Assembly: GCA_964557975.1 (NCBI GenBank)
Contig: CAZLCG010000004.1
Location: 27,563 to 91,562, forward strand
DNA: 64,000 nt
Source of the DNA: Fimenecus sp964557975
GTDB lineage: Bacteria; Bacillota; Clostridia; Oscillospirales; Acutalibacteraceae
Direction: 5' to 3'
Under the pieces are notes generated by a model. It ran no database searches, had not been told where the DNA came from, and saw only the letters and a list, made by a program, of their open reading frames with translations. Position 1 is the first letter of the stretch; every line of letters starts with the position of its first letter. Shown here piece by piece: positions 16,663-26,303 of the stretch. A program made the translations under genes and the position numbers.

Positions 16663-17826
16663 ATGGATATTTTATTGTATATGCATAACGGCAGCGCAAA
16701 CCACGGATGCGAGGCGCTTGCAAGAACGATTTCGGGAATATTTTCCGAATACGGGCAGGTTAGGCTGTTCTCAAAAAGACCTGAGGAGGACAGAAAATAC
16801 ATAGACGATGCAAGCCTTGACATCGTTAAAACAAATGTACCTGTTAACACTCATTCGGTTTCGGGAATAATTACGGCATTAAAAATTAAATATCTTAAAC
16901 AGAAATATGCATTTGTAAAGCCTTCATATAAATCCCTGCTTGACAGCGTAACAGAGGGCTGCGTCGCCGTATCCATAGGCGGCGACAACTATTGCTACGA
17001 CGGTATGCCCGAGGTGCTGTCAATTCTTAACAGGGAGATTAACAGGCGAGGCGGTAAAACCGTACTTTGGGGATGCTCCATAGAGCCGTCTCTGCTTGAA
17101 AACGACCTTATTGTATCCGATTTGTCAAGTTATTCTTTAATAGCCGCAAGAGAGGAAATAACCTATAAGGCACTCACAGAATCACGGGTAAACACAAAAA
17201 TCGTAAAGGTTACCGATTCTGCTTTCTTGTTACCCGCAGTATATGAAAAACTCCCCGACGGCTTTATCGAAGGAAATACCGTCGGAGTAAATATAAGTCC
17301 GCTCGTTTTATCGCTTAACAACGGAAACCGCCTGCTTTTTGACGCATACCGTATGCTCATAAAAAATATAACCGAGCGCACCGATATGAATGTGGCTCTG
17401 ATACCCCATGTGGTATGGGAAAAAAATAACGATATGCAGGCGATCAATGAGTTGTATGAGGAATTTAAAGACAGCAAAAGGGTAATAAAGCTTGGCGACG
17501 CAAACGCTTGCGTATTAAAGGGATATATCTCAAGATGCCGCTTTTTTGTAGGCGCAAGGACTCATGCGACAATAGCGGCGTATTCAAGCCTCGTGCCCAC
17601 ATTGGTTGTGGGATATTCGGTCAAAAGTATGGGAATAGCGACGGATCTGTTCGGGGATTATACCCATTATGTGCTAAAGGGCGACGAACTAAAATCGGCA
17701 GATGAATTATACAACTCATTTGAATATATTTACGATAATGAGAACGAAATAAAGCAACGGCTCGCTTCGGTTATTCCCGAATATAAAGAAAAGACCAAGA
17801 TAAACCTTGAGAGTATTATGGGGTGA
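16663..17826 (+). CDS. Polysaccharide pyruvyl transferase family protein
   Basis: A 387-residue protein of the family that transfers enolpyruvate from PEP to form pyruvate ketals on sugars, such as CsaB. The N-terminal LLYMHNGSANHGCEALART is the family start, then VSIGGDNYCYDG, REEITYKALTESRV, and near the C-terminus CRFFVGARTHATIAAYSSLVP, the donor-site region. Not all family members are pyruvyl transferases; some act in other glycan steps. It is followed at once by a second family member. Confidence 0.85.
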   Translation: MDILLYMHNGSANHGCEALARTISGIFSEYGQVRLFSKRPEEDRKYIDDASLDIVKTNVPVNTHSVSGIITALKIKYLKQKYAFVKPSYKSLLDSVTEGCVAVSIGGDNYCYDGMPEVLSILNREINRRGGKTVLWGCSIEPSLLENDLIVSDLSSYSLIAAREEITYKALTESRVNTKIVKVTDSAFLLPAVYEKLPDGFIEGNTVGVNISPLVLSLNNGNRLLFDAYRMLIKNITERTDMNVALIPHVVWEKNNDMQAINELYEEFKDSKRVIKLGDANACVLKGYISRCRFFVGARTHATIAAYSSLVPTLVVGYSVKSMGIATDLFGDYTHYVLKGDELKSADELYNSFEYIYDNENEIKQRLASVIPEYKEKTKINLESIMG

Positions 17827-17833
17827 GCTGTTT

Positions 17834-18862
17834 GTGAAAAACATAGAAATTATTACAATAATAAGTCAAAATTACGGAAACAGGCTTCAAAATTACGCCT
17901 TACAGGAAAATCTTAAAAAAATGGGCTTCAATGTCGTGACCGACAGATTCACAACAAGAAGTGCCATCGAAAAAATTATGGTACAGGCGTTTAAAATTCG
18001 CGCAAAAAAACGCCATGATTTGTTTAACCGATTTGAAAATATGATTTCATGGGGTGATGAAAGTTATCTTAACAGGTATAACCCCTCAATTGATTTTTAT
18101 GTTGCGGGTTCAGACCAAATATGGAATCCGAATTTTGAGTTTAATTCAGACAGAGAGTTCCTGAGTTTTGCGCCGCCCGAAAAAAGAATAGCTTATGCGG
18201 CTAGCATAGGCGTTGACGAAATACCGGACGATTTAAAAGACAAATACGCAACCTTTTTCAGAGAATTTAAAAGTCTGTCAGTAAGAGAGGAACAGGCCGG
18301 TAAAATTATTTATGAACTTACGGGACGAAGTGTTCCCGTTTTGGTCGACCCGGTATTCCTGTTAGAGAAAAGTGAGTGGGACAAGGTTATTAAAAAAAGC
18401 AGGGTAAAACCTAAACGGCCTTATGTCTTAAAGTACTTCTTAGGCGAGCAAAAGCAAGAAAATAATTGCAAAATAAAAGCAATTGCGGAAAAAAACGGTC
18501 TTGACATAATAGATATTTCACCGAATTCATTAAACTCCAATGCGGGTCCGAGCGAGTTTGTATCCTTAATCAACGGCGCCGAATGGGTGGTAACCGATTC
18601 GTTTCACGCCACCGCATTTTGTGTGATTTTTGAGAAAAGCTTTCTGAGCGTGGAACGCTCGGAAAATGCGGAGGACGCAGGACAAACAATGTATTCAAGA
18701 TTTGAAACGCTTAACAGTAAATTTGATATCGGCGATTGCTTAATAAGGTCGGGAGAAACCTTCCCCGAAGATATAATCCGAACGGACTTCGCTTCGGCAA
18801 GGGAAAACCTTACGGTCGAAAGAGAAAGAGCCGAGCGTTTTCTCAGGGAAGCTTTGAACTGA
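17834..18862 (+). CDS. Second polysaccharide pyruvyl transferase family protein
   Basis: A 342-residue protein with IITIISQNYGNRLQNYALQE at the start, DFYVAGSDQIWNPNFEF near residue 90, VREEQAGKIIYELTGR in the middle and WVVTDSFHATAFCVIFEKSF, the family's His-containing donor site. The GTG at 17834 is preferred: GGGTGAG lies 6 bases before it and the upstream gene ends at 17826. A TTG at 17807 would put the start inside that gene. It and its upstream neighbour are only distantly alike, so they are not a recent duplication. Confidence 0.83.
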   Translation: MKNIEIITIISQNYGNRLQNYALQENLKKMGFNVVTDRFTTRSAIEKIMVQAFKIRAKKRHDLFNRFENMISWGDESYLNRYNPSIDFYVAGSDQIWNPNFEFNSDREFLSFAPPEKRIAYAASIGVDEIPDDLKDKYATFFREFKSLSVREEQAGKIIYELTGRSVPVLVDPVFLLEKSEWDKVIKKSRVKPKRPYVLKYFLGEQKQENNCKIKAIAEKNGLDIIDISPNSLNSNAGPSEFVSLINGAEWVVTDSFHATAFCVIFEKSFLSVERSENAEDAGQTMYSRFETLNSKFDIGDCLIRSGETFPEDIIRTDFASARENLTVERERAERFLREALN

Positions 18863-18909
18863 AATATTAAAATTTGAAAGGAAGGCAGATCGTTTCTGTA
18901 TAGAGGCAT

Positions 18910-20445
18910 ATGAGAAAAAAAATCAATGAATTAAGAGCCGGAATAATATTATCCTATGTTTCTCTGATAGTCAGCAACTGCGTATCAATCGTTTATACGC
19001 CAGTTATGATAAGGCTTTTGGGTCAGAGCGAATACGGGCTTTATAATCTTGTATCTTCTTTTGTTGCATACCTTGGGCTTTTAAGCTTCGGCTTTGATAA
19101 TACATACCTCAGATACTATACGCAGTACAAACACACTAAGGATAAGCAGAAGGTTGCGTCTTTAAACGGAATGTTTTTGTGCGTTTTTTGTATTATAGCG
19201 TTTATTGCGGTAATCTGCGGTTCGGTTATGTGTCATTATTCAGATTACATTTTCGGATCGAAACTTACCGCGGACGAACTCGGAACGGCAAAAATCCTTA
19301 TGGTCTTGCTTGTAATAAATATTGCCATTGCTTTTCCCGCGAATTTGTTTAAGGTATACATTAACGCAAATGAAAAATTCTTTTTCGCGAAAACTCTTAA
19401 TATGGTAAAGACTGTGATAAATCCCTTTATTATGCTGCCGCTTTTATTTGCAGGCTATAAATCAATAGCCATGGTTGCGGTTACGCTGATTTACTCAATA
19501 GTAATTGATTCAATAAATATTTTTTACTGCTTTAAAAAGCTGGATATGAAAATAAGCTTTAAGAACTTTGAATTTAAGCTGTTTAAAAATGTTGCCGGCT
19601 TTGCGTTCTTCGTATTTTTGGGCGAAATAGTGGACGAGATAAACTGGAATGTCGATAAATATCTTCTCGGCAGATTCAGCGGCACGGTAGGTGTGGCTGT
19701 TTACGGGGTCGCGTCGCAGTTGTCGTCATATTTCAGGCAGTTTTCAACTTACATTTCCTCTGTGTTTGCGCCGAGGGTAAATAAAATGGTCGCAACCGAC
19801 AACAATAATGAGAAAATTACGGATTTGATGATCAAGGTCGGCAGAATACAGTTTATTGTATTATCGCTTGTAGCGACGGGCTTTATATTTGCAGGTAAAA
19901 TGTTCTGTAATCTTTGGGCGGGCGAGGATTACAACGGCTCGTATCTTATCGCCGTTGTTTTAATGGTTCCGAGTATTATTCCGCTTATTCAAAATGTCGG
20001 TATCAGCGTTTTGACCGCAAGAAATAAGCACCGCTTCAGGAGCATCGTATATTTCTTTATCGCGATTGCAAACATATGTATCAGTATCCCGCTTTGTATT
20101 CGCTTTGAGGGCTTGGGTTGCGCAATAGGAACGGCTCTGTCATTGCTTATCGGCAACGGAATTGTAATAAACCTTTATTATGCTCATCTCGGCATAGATA
20201 TAAAGAGGTTCTGGAAAAGTATTCTGCGCCTTGCGAGAGGTCTTGTTATTCCCGTCTTACTCGGCTCGGGGCTTTTACTTATAAAAGAGCCGTATAATTG
20301 GCTTGTATTGCTTGCTTCGATCATCGGTTATACCTGCGTTTACGCAGGCTCAATGTATTTGCTCGGGTTTAACGAATATGAGAAGGGGCTGGTTCTCGGC
20401 GCGTTAAATAAGGCAAAAATAATTCTAAAAAGGGGAAGGTCATAA
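18910..20445 (+). CDS. MOP-superfamily oligosaccharide flippase (Wzx-like), first copy
   Basis: A 511-residue protein with about 14 hydrophobic segments, beginning AGIILSYVSLIVSNCVSIVYTPVMIRLLGQSEYGLYNLV (residues about 10-48, quoted only to show the LGQSEYGLY motif). This motif and NWNVDKYLLGRFSG are typical of Wzx/RfbX translocases, which move lipid-linked repeat units to the outer face. It follows the two pyruvyl-transferase-family genes, and the Fe-S protein comes 3 bp later. A second flippase starts at 25012. Confidence 0.9.
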   Translation: MRKKINELRAGIILSYVSLIVSNCVSIVYTPVMIRLLGQSEYGLYNLVSSFVAYLGLLSFGFDNTYLRYYTQYKHTKDKQKVASLNGMFLCVFCIIAFIAVICGSVMCHYSDYIFGSKLTADELGTAKILMVLLVINIAIAFPANLFKVYINANEKFFFAKTLNMVKTVINPFIMLPLLFAGYKSIAMVAVTLIYSIVIDSINIFYCFKKLDMKISFKNFEFKLFKNVAGFAFFVFLGEIVDEINWNVDKYLLGRFSGTVGVAVYGVASQLSSYFRQFSTYISSVFAPRVNKMVATDNNNEKITDLMIKVGRIQFIVLSLVATGFIFAGKMFCNLWAGEDYNGSYLIAVVLMVPSIIPLIQNVGISVLTARNKHRFRSIVYFFIAIANICISIPLCIRFEGLGCAIGTALSLLIGNGIVINLYYAHLGIDIKRFWKSILRLARGLVIPVLLGSGLLLIKEPYNWLVLLASIIGYTCVYAGSMYLLGFNEYEKGLVLGALNKAKIILKRGRS

Positions 20446-20448
20446 GCG

Positions 20449-21582
20449 GTGGAAAGGATTTATTGTGACAAAAAGCTGTGTACGGGATGTTCGGCGTGCT
20501 ATGCCGTCTGCCCTGTCGGCTGTATTGAGATGCTCCCCGACGGCAAGGGCTTTTTATATCCTTCCATTGATGAGGAAAAGTGCGTTCACTGCGGAAAATG
20601 CAAAAGTGCTTGTCAGACGTATATTGAAGAAAAAAGCGCATATACACCTGAGCTGTACGGTTATGTAAATCCTGACACCGAGACGCTCTTAAAATCATCA
20701 TCGGGAGGAATCTTCAGTGCGTTGACCGAAAAGATACTTGCAAAGGGCGGTTATGTCTGCGGAGCGGTATTTGACGAAAAAATATCTGTTCGTCATATTG
20801 TTACTAACGATGCCGAAGATATAAGAAAAATGCGCGGTTCAAAATATGTTCAAAGCCGTATGGAGAATTGCTTTTCCGAGATTTTACGCTTGCTTGACAG
20901 TGGGAAAACCGTCCTTTTTACAGGCACGCCCTGTCAGGTGCTGGGGCTGAAATGTTTTTTAAAAAAAGATTACGGCAATTTGTTTACGGTTGACTGCGTT
21001 TGCCACAGCATTCCCTCGCCGCTTATTTTTTCAAAATATATACAGAGCATTGAAAGAGTCGACGGTAAAATAATTGATTTTTCATTTCGCAATAAAAAAG
21101 ACGGATGGAATAATTATAATCTTTATTATAAAACATGCGTCGGCGAAAAATATCTGCCGCACAAAGGAAATTATTATATGGAAGGCTTCCTTGACGGGCT
21201 GTATAACCGTGAAAGCTGCAACAGCTGTCCGGTTAAAACAAGGGCGGGCTATGCATCTGATATAACTATAGGCGATTATTGGCACGCTAAAGAGCTTACA
21301 CCTGAGATTTATAACGAAAACGGCGTTTCGGCAGTTTTGGTAAATTCCGTTAAGGGAAAAGAACTGCTAAGGGGTATCCCGATAAAAAAATATGAAATTG
21401 AAGCATTTTTAAATGTAAACAAAAAATATTCCGAGTGTGCAAAAACAGGTGTTAAATCGGACTTATTTTGGCTGGAGTTTAATAAAAACGGTATTGACGC
21501 AGCATATAAAAAGGCGTATAAGCTCCCGTTTAAAATAAAAATTAAGACGGTAATAAAAAAAATAACGGGAGGTACAAGATGA
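20449..21582 (+). CDS. F420-hydrogenase beta-subunit-like protein with two 4Fe-4S ferredoxin motifs
   Basis: A 377-residue protein. Two ferredoxin motifs open it: CTGCSACYAVCPVGC at about residues 9-23 and CVHCGKCKSACQ near 44-55. The rest (SSGGIFSALTEKIL, FTGTPCQVLGLKCFL, DCVCHSIPSP, ITIGDYW) matches the coenzyme F420 hydrogenase/dehydrogenase beta-subunit family. The name is misleading here: such proteins often sit beside pyruvyl-transferase-family genes in capsule loci of bacteria not known to use F420, and their reaction there is not established. The start is GTG, 3 bp after the flippase stop. Confidence 0.85.
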   Translation: MERIYCDKKLCTGCSACYAVCPVGCIEMLPDGKGFLYPSIDEEKCVHCGKCKSACQTYIEEKSAYTPELYGYVNPDTETLLKSSSGGIFSALTEKILAKGGYVCGAVFDEKISVRHIVTNDAEDIRKMRGSKYVQSRMENCFSEILRLLDSGKTVLFTGTPCQVLGLKCFLKKDYGNLFTVDCVCHSIPSPLIFSKYIQSIERVDGKIIDFSFRNKKDGWNNYNLYYKTCVGEKYLPHKGNYYMEGFLDGLYNRESCNSCPVKTRAGYASDITIGDYWHAKELTPEIYNENGVSAVLVNSVKGKELLRGIPIKKYEIEAFLNVNKKYSECAKTGVKSDLFWLEFNKNGIDAAYKKAYKLPFKIKIKTVIKKITGGTR

Positions 21583-22670
21583 CGGCAAGAAATACAAGAT
21601 TGGATCTGTTGAGGATACTTTCAATGCTGGGAATTGTTACATTGCATATCATCGGTGCGGGGGGGGTAGTATCCGCCTGTGAGGTCGGTACACCGAGCTT
21701 TTGGGCTGTAAATACGCTTGAAACGCTTTGTGAATGTTCGGTAAATGTTTTTGCCGTTATGTCGGGATATTTGCTTTTCGGCAAGCGCCAAAGGATGAGA
21801 AGAATCTTTGAATTGTTGATAACCGTATTATTTTATTGTATAATTATAACGGCTGTAATGATTTTATGCTTCGATGTTCCCTTTACGGTTAAAAATTTAA
21901 TAAACGGTTTGCTCCCCATGCTTCGCGGAAAATATTGGTATATTACCTGCTATGTCGGCTTGTTTTTGCTTTTTCCATATATAAATTCGATGCTTGAGTG
22001 CTTGAACAGGAAACAATATTCCGTTCTTTTGTTAATTCTGACGGCGGCGTTTTCTTTCATTCCAAACCTTGTTACTATTGATCTTTTCGGAACGAAGAAC
22101 GGGTATTCGGTCGCATGGCTCGCGATTTGCTATATTTTCGGTGCGTTTTGGCGTAAATTTGATTTCAGGCTTTTTGATGGAAAGGAATTGCCGGTTTTCG
22201 CAGTTTCTTCGCTGTGTCTGATTACTGTTAAATTAATAATATATCTTGTTTTCAATAAGAACATTGATTATTTTATTACATATACTTCCCCGCTTATTTT
22301 GTTGAACGCTCTTATGCTTCTCCAGTGGGCGGTTCGCAAGAAGCCGGGCAAGGCGGGCGGTTTTGCAAAATTCATTCAACATATATCTGTTTTATCTTTT
22401 GATGTGTATATTATACATGACCATATATTTGTTTTTGATTATCTTATTAAGGACAGCTTTTCCCGAGTTGCTGAGATAAACGCTTTGCTGATAATACCGA
22501 CGATAATCGGGATAAGCGTTCTGATATATGCTGTGTGCTGTCCTGTTGCGGCGGTTAGGGAAAAACTGTTTTCAACAAAAATAATAGATAAACCGCTGAC
22601 GCTAATAAGCCGAAAGGCGGATTTAACGTTTTCTTTTAAGGAAACGGAATTTGTTGATTCGGGAAATTAA
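21579..22670 (+). CDS. Acyltransferase 3 family membrane protein, second copy
   Basis: A 363-residue protein with about ten hydrophobic segments. The start RNTRLDLLRILSMLGIVTLHI carries the R-x10-H arrangement of acyltransferase-3 enzymes, and the middle has LLPMLRGKYWYITCYVGLFLL. It probably O-acetylates a sugar of the polymer or its lipid-linked precursor. It overlaps the Fe-S gene by 4 bp. It is not closely similar to the acyltransferase at 2423, so two modification sites are likely. Confidence 0.87.
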   Translation: MTARNTRLDLLRILSMLGIVTLHIIGAGGVVSACEVGTPSFWAVNTLETLCECSVNVFAVMSGYLLFGKRQRMRRIFELLITVLFYCIIITAVMILCFDVPFTVKNLINGLLPMLRGKYWYITCYVGLFLLFPYINSMLECLNRKQYSVLLLILTAAFSFIPNLVTIDLFGTKNGYSVAWLAICYIFGAFWRKFDFRLFDGKELPVFAVSSLCLITVKLIIYLVFNKNIDYFITYTSPLILLNALMLLQWAVRKKPGKAGGFAKFIQHISVLSFDVYIIHDHIFVFDYLIKDSFSRVAEINALLIIPTIIGISVLIYAVCCPVAAVREKLFSTKIIDKPLTLISRKADLTFSFKETEFVDSGN

Positions 22671-22679
22671 AAATTTCTG

Positions 22680-22696
22680 TTTTGCCGAAGGCAAAA
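22680..22696 (+). other. Small intergenic hairpin inside the polysaccharide operon
   Basis: TTTTGCC, a GAA loop and GGCAAAA form a 7-bp stem directly before the AAGGAG ribosome site of the next gene. It may tune translation or mark a junction between gene blocks; the A-run after it is on the wrong side for a plus-strand terminator. Confidence 0.35.
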
Positions 22697-22703
22697 AAAG
22701 GAG

Positions 22704-23843
22704 ATGTTTCATATTAAAGTCGTTCATCTTATTTCGGGGCTTGGCAAGGGCGGAGCGGAAACTGCTTTGTACAATTTAATAAAGTATCAGCAGGATAAGC
22801 AGAATATTGAATATAAGGTTATCTGTTTAGGGCTCAGCCATTATTATGAGGAGCATTTACGCAGGCTCGGATGTGAGATTACAGAACTTAATATAAAAAA
22901 ACAACCTTTAAAAACGCTTCGTTCTATGGTAAAGAACGTAAAGGGCTGCGATTTGCTTTGCTGTTGGATGTATAATTCAAACCTGATAGGCTACTTTGCC
23001 GCAAAGGCGGCAGGCGTTAAAAAGGTAGTCTGGTTTATAAGGCACGCGGATCTTGACGTGGAAAACAATAAGTTAAAGACCTTGTTGATAAACCGTATAT
23101 GTGCAAAACTCAGTAAAAGCAAAATTGTTAAAATGGTTGTGTACAACGGCTGTCTTTCAAGGTCGATACACGAAAATTGCGGCTATGATAAGTCAAAATC
23201 CCATATCGTTAACAACGGCTGCGATACCCAAGAATACCGCTTTCTTCCTGCGGCTCGGCAAAAGCTGATAAAAGAGCTTGATTTAAGCGAAAAAAATTAT
23301 ATAATGCTTTCCTGTTCACGGTATAATGCGATAAAGGACATTCCGACATTCCTCAAAAGCGTCGCGGAGGTCAGAAGATATAACATCGGCGCAGTGGGCG
23401 TAATGTGCGGAACGGATATTTCAGAAGATAACAAAGAGCTTGTCGGCGAGATAGAAAGCGCGGGTCTTAAAATCGGCAGGGATATTTTTTTGCTTGGGCT
23501 TAGAAATGATTTGCCCGAATTGTTTTCGGCGAGCGATGCGTATGTTCTTCACTCCGTGAGCGAGGCGTTTCCGAATACGCTTATACAGGCTATGTCCTGC
23601 CGTATAATGTGCGTTACTACCGATGTGGGCGACGTCAGAAGAATTATAGACGGCGAATATATTGTACCGATAGGCGATTATAAGGCGATAGCCGAAAAGG
23701 TCTGCGGATTTATGAACAAGAGCAAAGCGGAGTTGGAAACATCCAAAGAACACAATGCTCAAAGCGTTGCCGAAAATTTTAATATTAAAAAAGTTGCGCT
23801 TGAGTATGAGAGGGTAATTAAGCTGAACAGAACAGAGAATTAA
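22704..23843 (+). CDS. Glycosyltransferase family 4 protein
   Basis: A 379-residue GT-B-fold transferase. KVVHLISGLGKGGAETALYNL near the start is the acceptor-side signature, and HSVSEAFPNTLIQAMSCRI the donor-side motif with two acidic positions (the second Glu is replaced by Gln in LIQAM, as in several GT4 groups). AAAGGAG lies just before ATG. The gene opens a second sub-block that also contains a second flippase and polymerase. Confidence 0.9.
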   Translation: MFHIKVVHLISGLGKGGAETALYNLIKYQQDKQNIEYKVICLGLSHYYEEHLRRLGCEITELNIKKQPLKTLRSMVKNVKGCDLLCCWMYNSNLIGYFAAKAAGVKKVVWFIRHADLDVENNKLKTLLINRICAKLSKSKIVKMVVYNGCLSRSIHENCGYDKSKSHIVNNGCDTQEYRFLPAARQKLIKELDLSEKNYIMLSCSRYNAIKDIPTFLKSVAEVRRYNIGAVGVMCGTDISEDNKELVGEIESAGLKIGRDIFLLGLRNDLPELFSASDAYVLHSVSEAFPNTLIQAMSCRIMCVTTDVGDVRRIIDGEYIVPIGDYKAIAEKVCGFMNKSKAELETSKEHNAQSVAENFNIKKVALEYERVIKLNRTEN

Positions 23844-23845
23844 AC

Positions 23846-25012
23846 ATGACTGATAAAACAATAGTTTTTATTACAAATTCATATTTCCCGTCGGGGCAGG
23901 CATATTCAAAGCGTGCCCTAAACCTATCCCGAATTTTCAGAGAATGTGGGTATTCGGTGAAAATTATCGCCGACTGCGCTTGGGAATATCCTGAGAACGG
24001 CAGGGGGATGTATGACGGCTTTGAGTACTTCACAGTCGGGGACAATTCAAGGTCGGGAAGATATTTAAAAAACAAAAGAAACAGTATCGCCCTTTTAAAG
24101 CAGATTACGGAAACGCAAAAGGTTTCGGCGGTTTTAATAAGCGGCGGAACTTACGATAGATTTGACGAGGTATTTAAATTTTCAAGGCAAAAGGGTATTC
24201 CGCTTCTGCTTGAAATATGCGAGTGGTACGATATTAAATCATTTAAGCTCGGCGAATTGGATTTCAGATACAGAAAATTCACTTCCTGTATGAACGGCTC
24301 TTACAAAAATGCGGACGGCATTATAGCTATCAGCCGTTATCTTGAGGATTATTTTTCCGAGTATAACAGTAATGTTATCAGAATCCCCTCGCTTGCAGGC
24401 AGGGAGGATTTTGTAAAAGGCGAAAAAACCGAAAGCGAAAAAATTGTACTTATTCACGCAGGAACGTCAGTCGGGAAACAGCATAAGGAAATGTTTAAGG
24501 CTGTTTTGCAGGCGCTTGCCTCGTTCGGCGATAATTGCCCGTTTGAATACAGAATATTCGGCTCTGACAGAAAAACCGTACTCGAAAACATAGATTTCGA
24601 CGAAGAACTGATAAATTCATTGGGCGACTGCGTTAAAATATTCGGCAAAATACCGCAATCCGAGGTGCCGAAGCAGTATCTGCGGGCGGATTATTCGATT
24701 TTTGTCCGTCCGGACCGCCGTTCCTCGCATGCGGGTTTCCCCACAAAGCTCTCGGAAAGCCTTTGTGCCGGAACTCCCGTAATAGCAAATGATACGGGGG
24801 ATATAGGTCTTTACATTGAGGACGGCAAAAACGGCTTCATTATTAAGGACGGTACGGAAGGATCTGTTCGCAGGGCGCTTGAAAAAGCGCTTGCCGTTGA
24901 TGGCGCAGGGCGCGGCGAAATGCGTGTAAACGCCCGTGAAACGGCGAAAAAGAGCTTTCTGTATACGGAATATATTGACAGTGTTAAAAAATTACTTGAT
25001 AAGACGGTTTAG
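23846..25012 (+). CDS. Glycosyltransferase family 4 protein
   Basis: A 388-residue GT-B-fold transferase starting IVFITNSYFPSGQAYSKRAL, with an ADGIIAISRYLEDYF segment and the donor motif HAGFPTKLSESLCAGTP followed by VIANDTGDIG. It lies 2 bp after the previous GT4 gene; its stop overlaps the start of the second flippase. Sugar specificity is not visible. Confidence 0.9.
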   Translation: MTDKTIVFITNSYFPSGQAYSKRALNLSRIFRECGYSVKIIADCAWEYPENGRGMYDGFEYFTVGDNSRSGRYLKNKRNSIALLKQITETQKVSAVLISGGTYDRFDEVFKFSRQKGIPLLLEICEWYDIKSFKLGELDFRYRKFTSCMNGSYKNADGIIAISRYLEDYFSEYNSNVIRIPSLAGREDFVKGEKTESEKIVLIHAGTSVGKQHKEMFKAVLQALASFGDNCPFEYRIFGSDRKTVLENIDFDEELINSLGDCVKIFGKIPQSEVPKQYLRADYSIFVRPDRRSSHAGFPTKLSESLCAGTPVIANDTGDIGLYIEDGKNGFIIKDGTEGSVRRALEKALAVDGAGRGEMRVNARETAKKSFLYTEYIDSVKKLLDKTV

Positions 25013-26295
25013 TGTTTTATATGGAAAAAATTAAGGAAAAAACAAAATATTTTTTCACCCCCGAAAAGGTGAAGATTTATATTTATACCTGTTCTCAGCT
25101 TGTAAGTTTTTTGCTTGCTTTTCTGATAAACCTTTTTTATACGAGGTTTGCCGATCCCGAGGGCTACGGGCAGTATAAATACGCGACCAACTTTTTGCAG
25201 ACTATGCCTACGTTTTTTGCGTTCGGCATACCGTTTTGCTGCAGCAGGCTGATTGCAAAGGACGGCTCTGACGAGAAACACAGGGTGCTTACGTGCGGGC
25301 TTTATGTTACGGCTTTGCTGTCGGTTGTTTTTTCTGCCGGCTGTTACTTATTCCTTTCGCTCGGAAACATTTTTTCGGCTGAGAATTTTGAAACCCTTGA
25401 GCAGATAAAATCGGTCTTTCCGTTTATGCTTGTTTTCGCATTGAGGAATCTGTTTATTCAGGTTTATCAAGGGGTAGGCAAAACCAACAGATATGCGGCG
25501 TTTACAATAGCGCAGAGCCTGATAGTTCTTGTCGGGATTTTCGCGGGCAGGCATATTTTCTCAGAGCTTCCGTTTAATTTTTGCATAGCCGTCTTTATTG
25601 CGTCCAACGCTGTTGTGCTTATACCGATGCTTTCGAGAATGAGGTATAAAACGGACAAGGCCTCCTTCGGCACTTTGTTTGACGAGATAAAGTCGAACGG
25701 CATAAAAATTTACTTTTCCTCCGTCATTACAACAAGCGCGTCAAGCCTTATAGCGCTTATCTGCGGTTCGCAGTACGGCTTCAGCGAATACGGTTACTAT
25801 TCGCTTGCACTAAGCTTTGCAAAATGCTTTACGCTGATTTCCTCGGCGATGACGGTCGTAAAATTCAGAGAAAACGTAAAACAGCGGTTTATAAAAAAAT
25901 CGGATATGGTGTTTATGAGCGCCTTAAACGCTGTAATTTACGGAGCGTTTCTTATTATCGGCAAACCGCTGTTCTTTCTGTTCTTTTCAAAAGAATACGA
26001 GCCTGCATACAATTACCTTGTATTTTTGGGCTTTGCTTATCTTATGGACGGTATGACGCTCTACTTCAACCGCTTCTTTATTGCAAGGGGAAAGGGTGGG
26101 ATCGTTGTACGCAATTCTTCGGTAACCGCTGTAATCAATATCTTGGTTTCAGTCGTTCTCATCCCGAAATACCATATAAACGGTCTTGTTGCGGCTACGG
26201 TAATTTCAGCAACCTATAATTTTATTCAGTATGTTATTTCTTATTTGTTTTACAGAAAGAAAACAAAGGCGGAAATTGCAAATAATAAGTCATAA
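25012..26295 (+). CDS. MOP-superfamily oligosaccharide flippase (Wzx-like), second copy
   Basis: A 427-residue protein with about 12 hydrophobic segments (424 residues if ATG at 25021 is used; neither start has a clear ribosome site, and GTG at 25012 couples to the previous stop). Features: LVSFLLAFLINLFYTRFADP, GYGQYKYATNF, FAKCFTLISSAMTVVKFRENV and a central conserved NRFFIARGKGGIVVRNS. It resembles the RfbX/MurJ-like exporters rather than the 14-helix form at 18910, so it probably handles a different lipid-linked substrate. Confidence 0.88.
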   Translation: MFYMEKIKEKTKYFFTPEKVKIYIYTCSQLVSFLLAFLINLFYTRFADPEGYGQYKYATNFLQTMPTFFAFGIPFCCSRLIAKDGSDEKHRVLTCGLYVTALLSVVFSAGCYLFLSLGNIFSAENFETLEQIKSVFPFMLVFALRNLFIQVYQGVGKTNRYAAFTIAQSLIVLVGIFAGRHIFSELPFNFCIAVFIASNAVVLIPMLSRMRYKTDKASFGTLFDEIKSNGIKIYFSSVITTSASSLIALICGSQYGFSEYGYYSLALSFAKCFTLISSAMTVVKFRENVKQRFIKKSDMVFMSALNAVIYGAFLIIGKPLFFLFFSKEYEPAYNYLVFLGFAYLMDGMTLYFNRFFIARGKGGIVVRNSSVTAVINILVSVVLIPKYHINGLVAATVISATYNFIQYVISYLFYRKKTKAEIANNKS

Positions 26296-26303
26296 GGAAA
26301 GAT

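Noticed and set aside
25824..26219. 131-codon plus-strand frame inside the second flippase gene
   Set aside because: Frame-shifted reading of a clear flippase gene, Cys/Arg-rich without known features.
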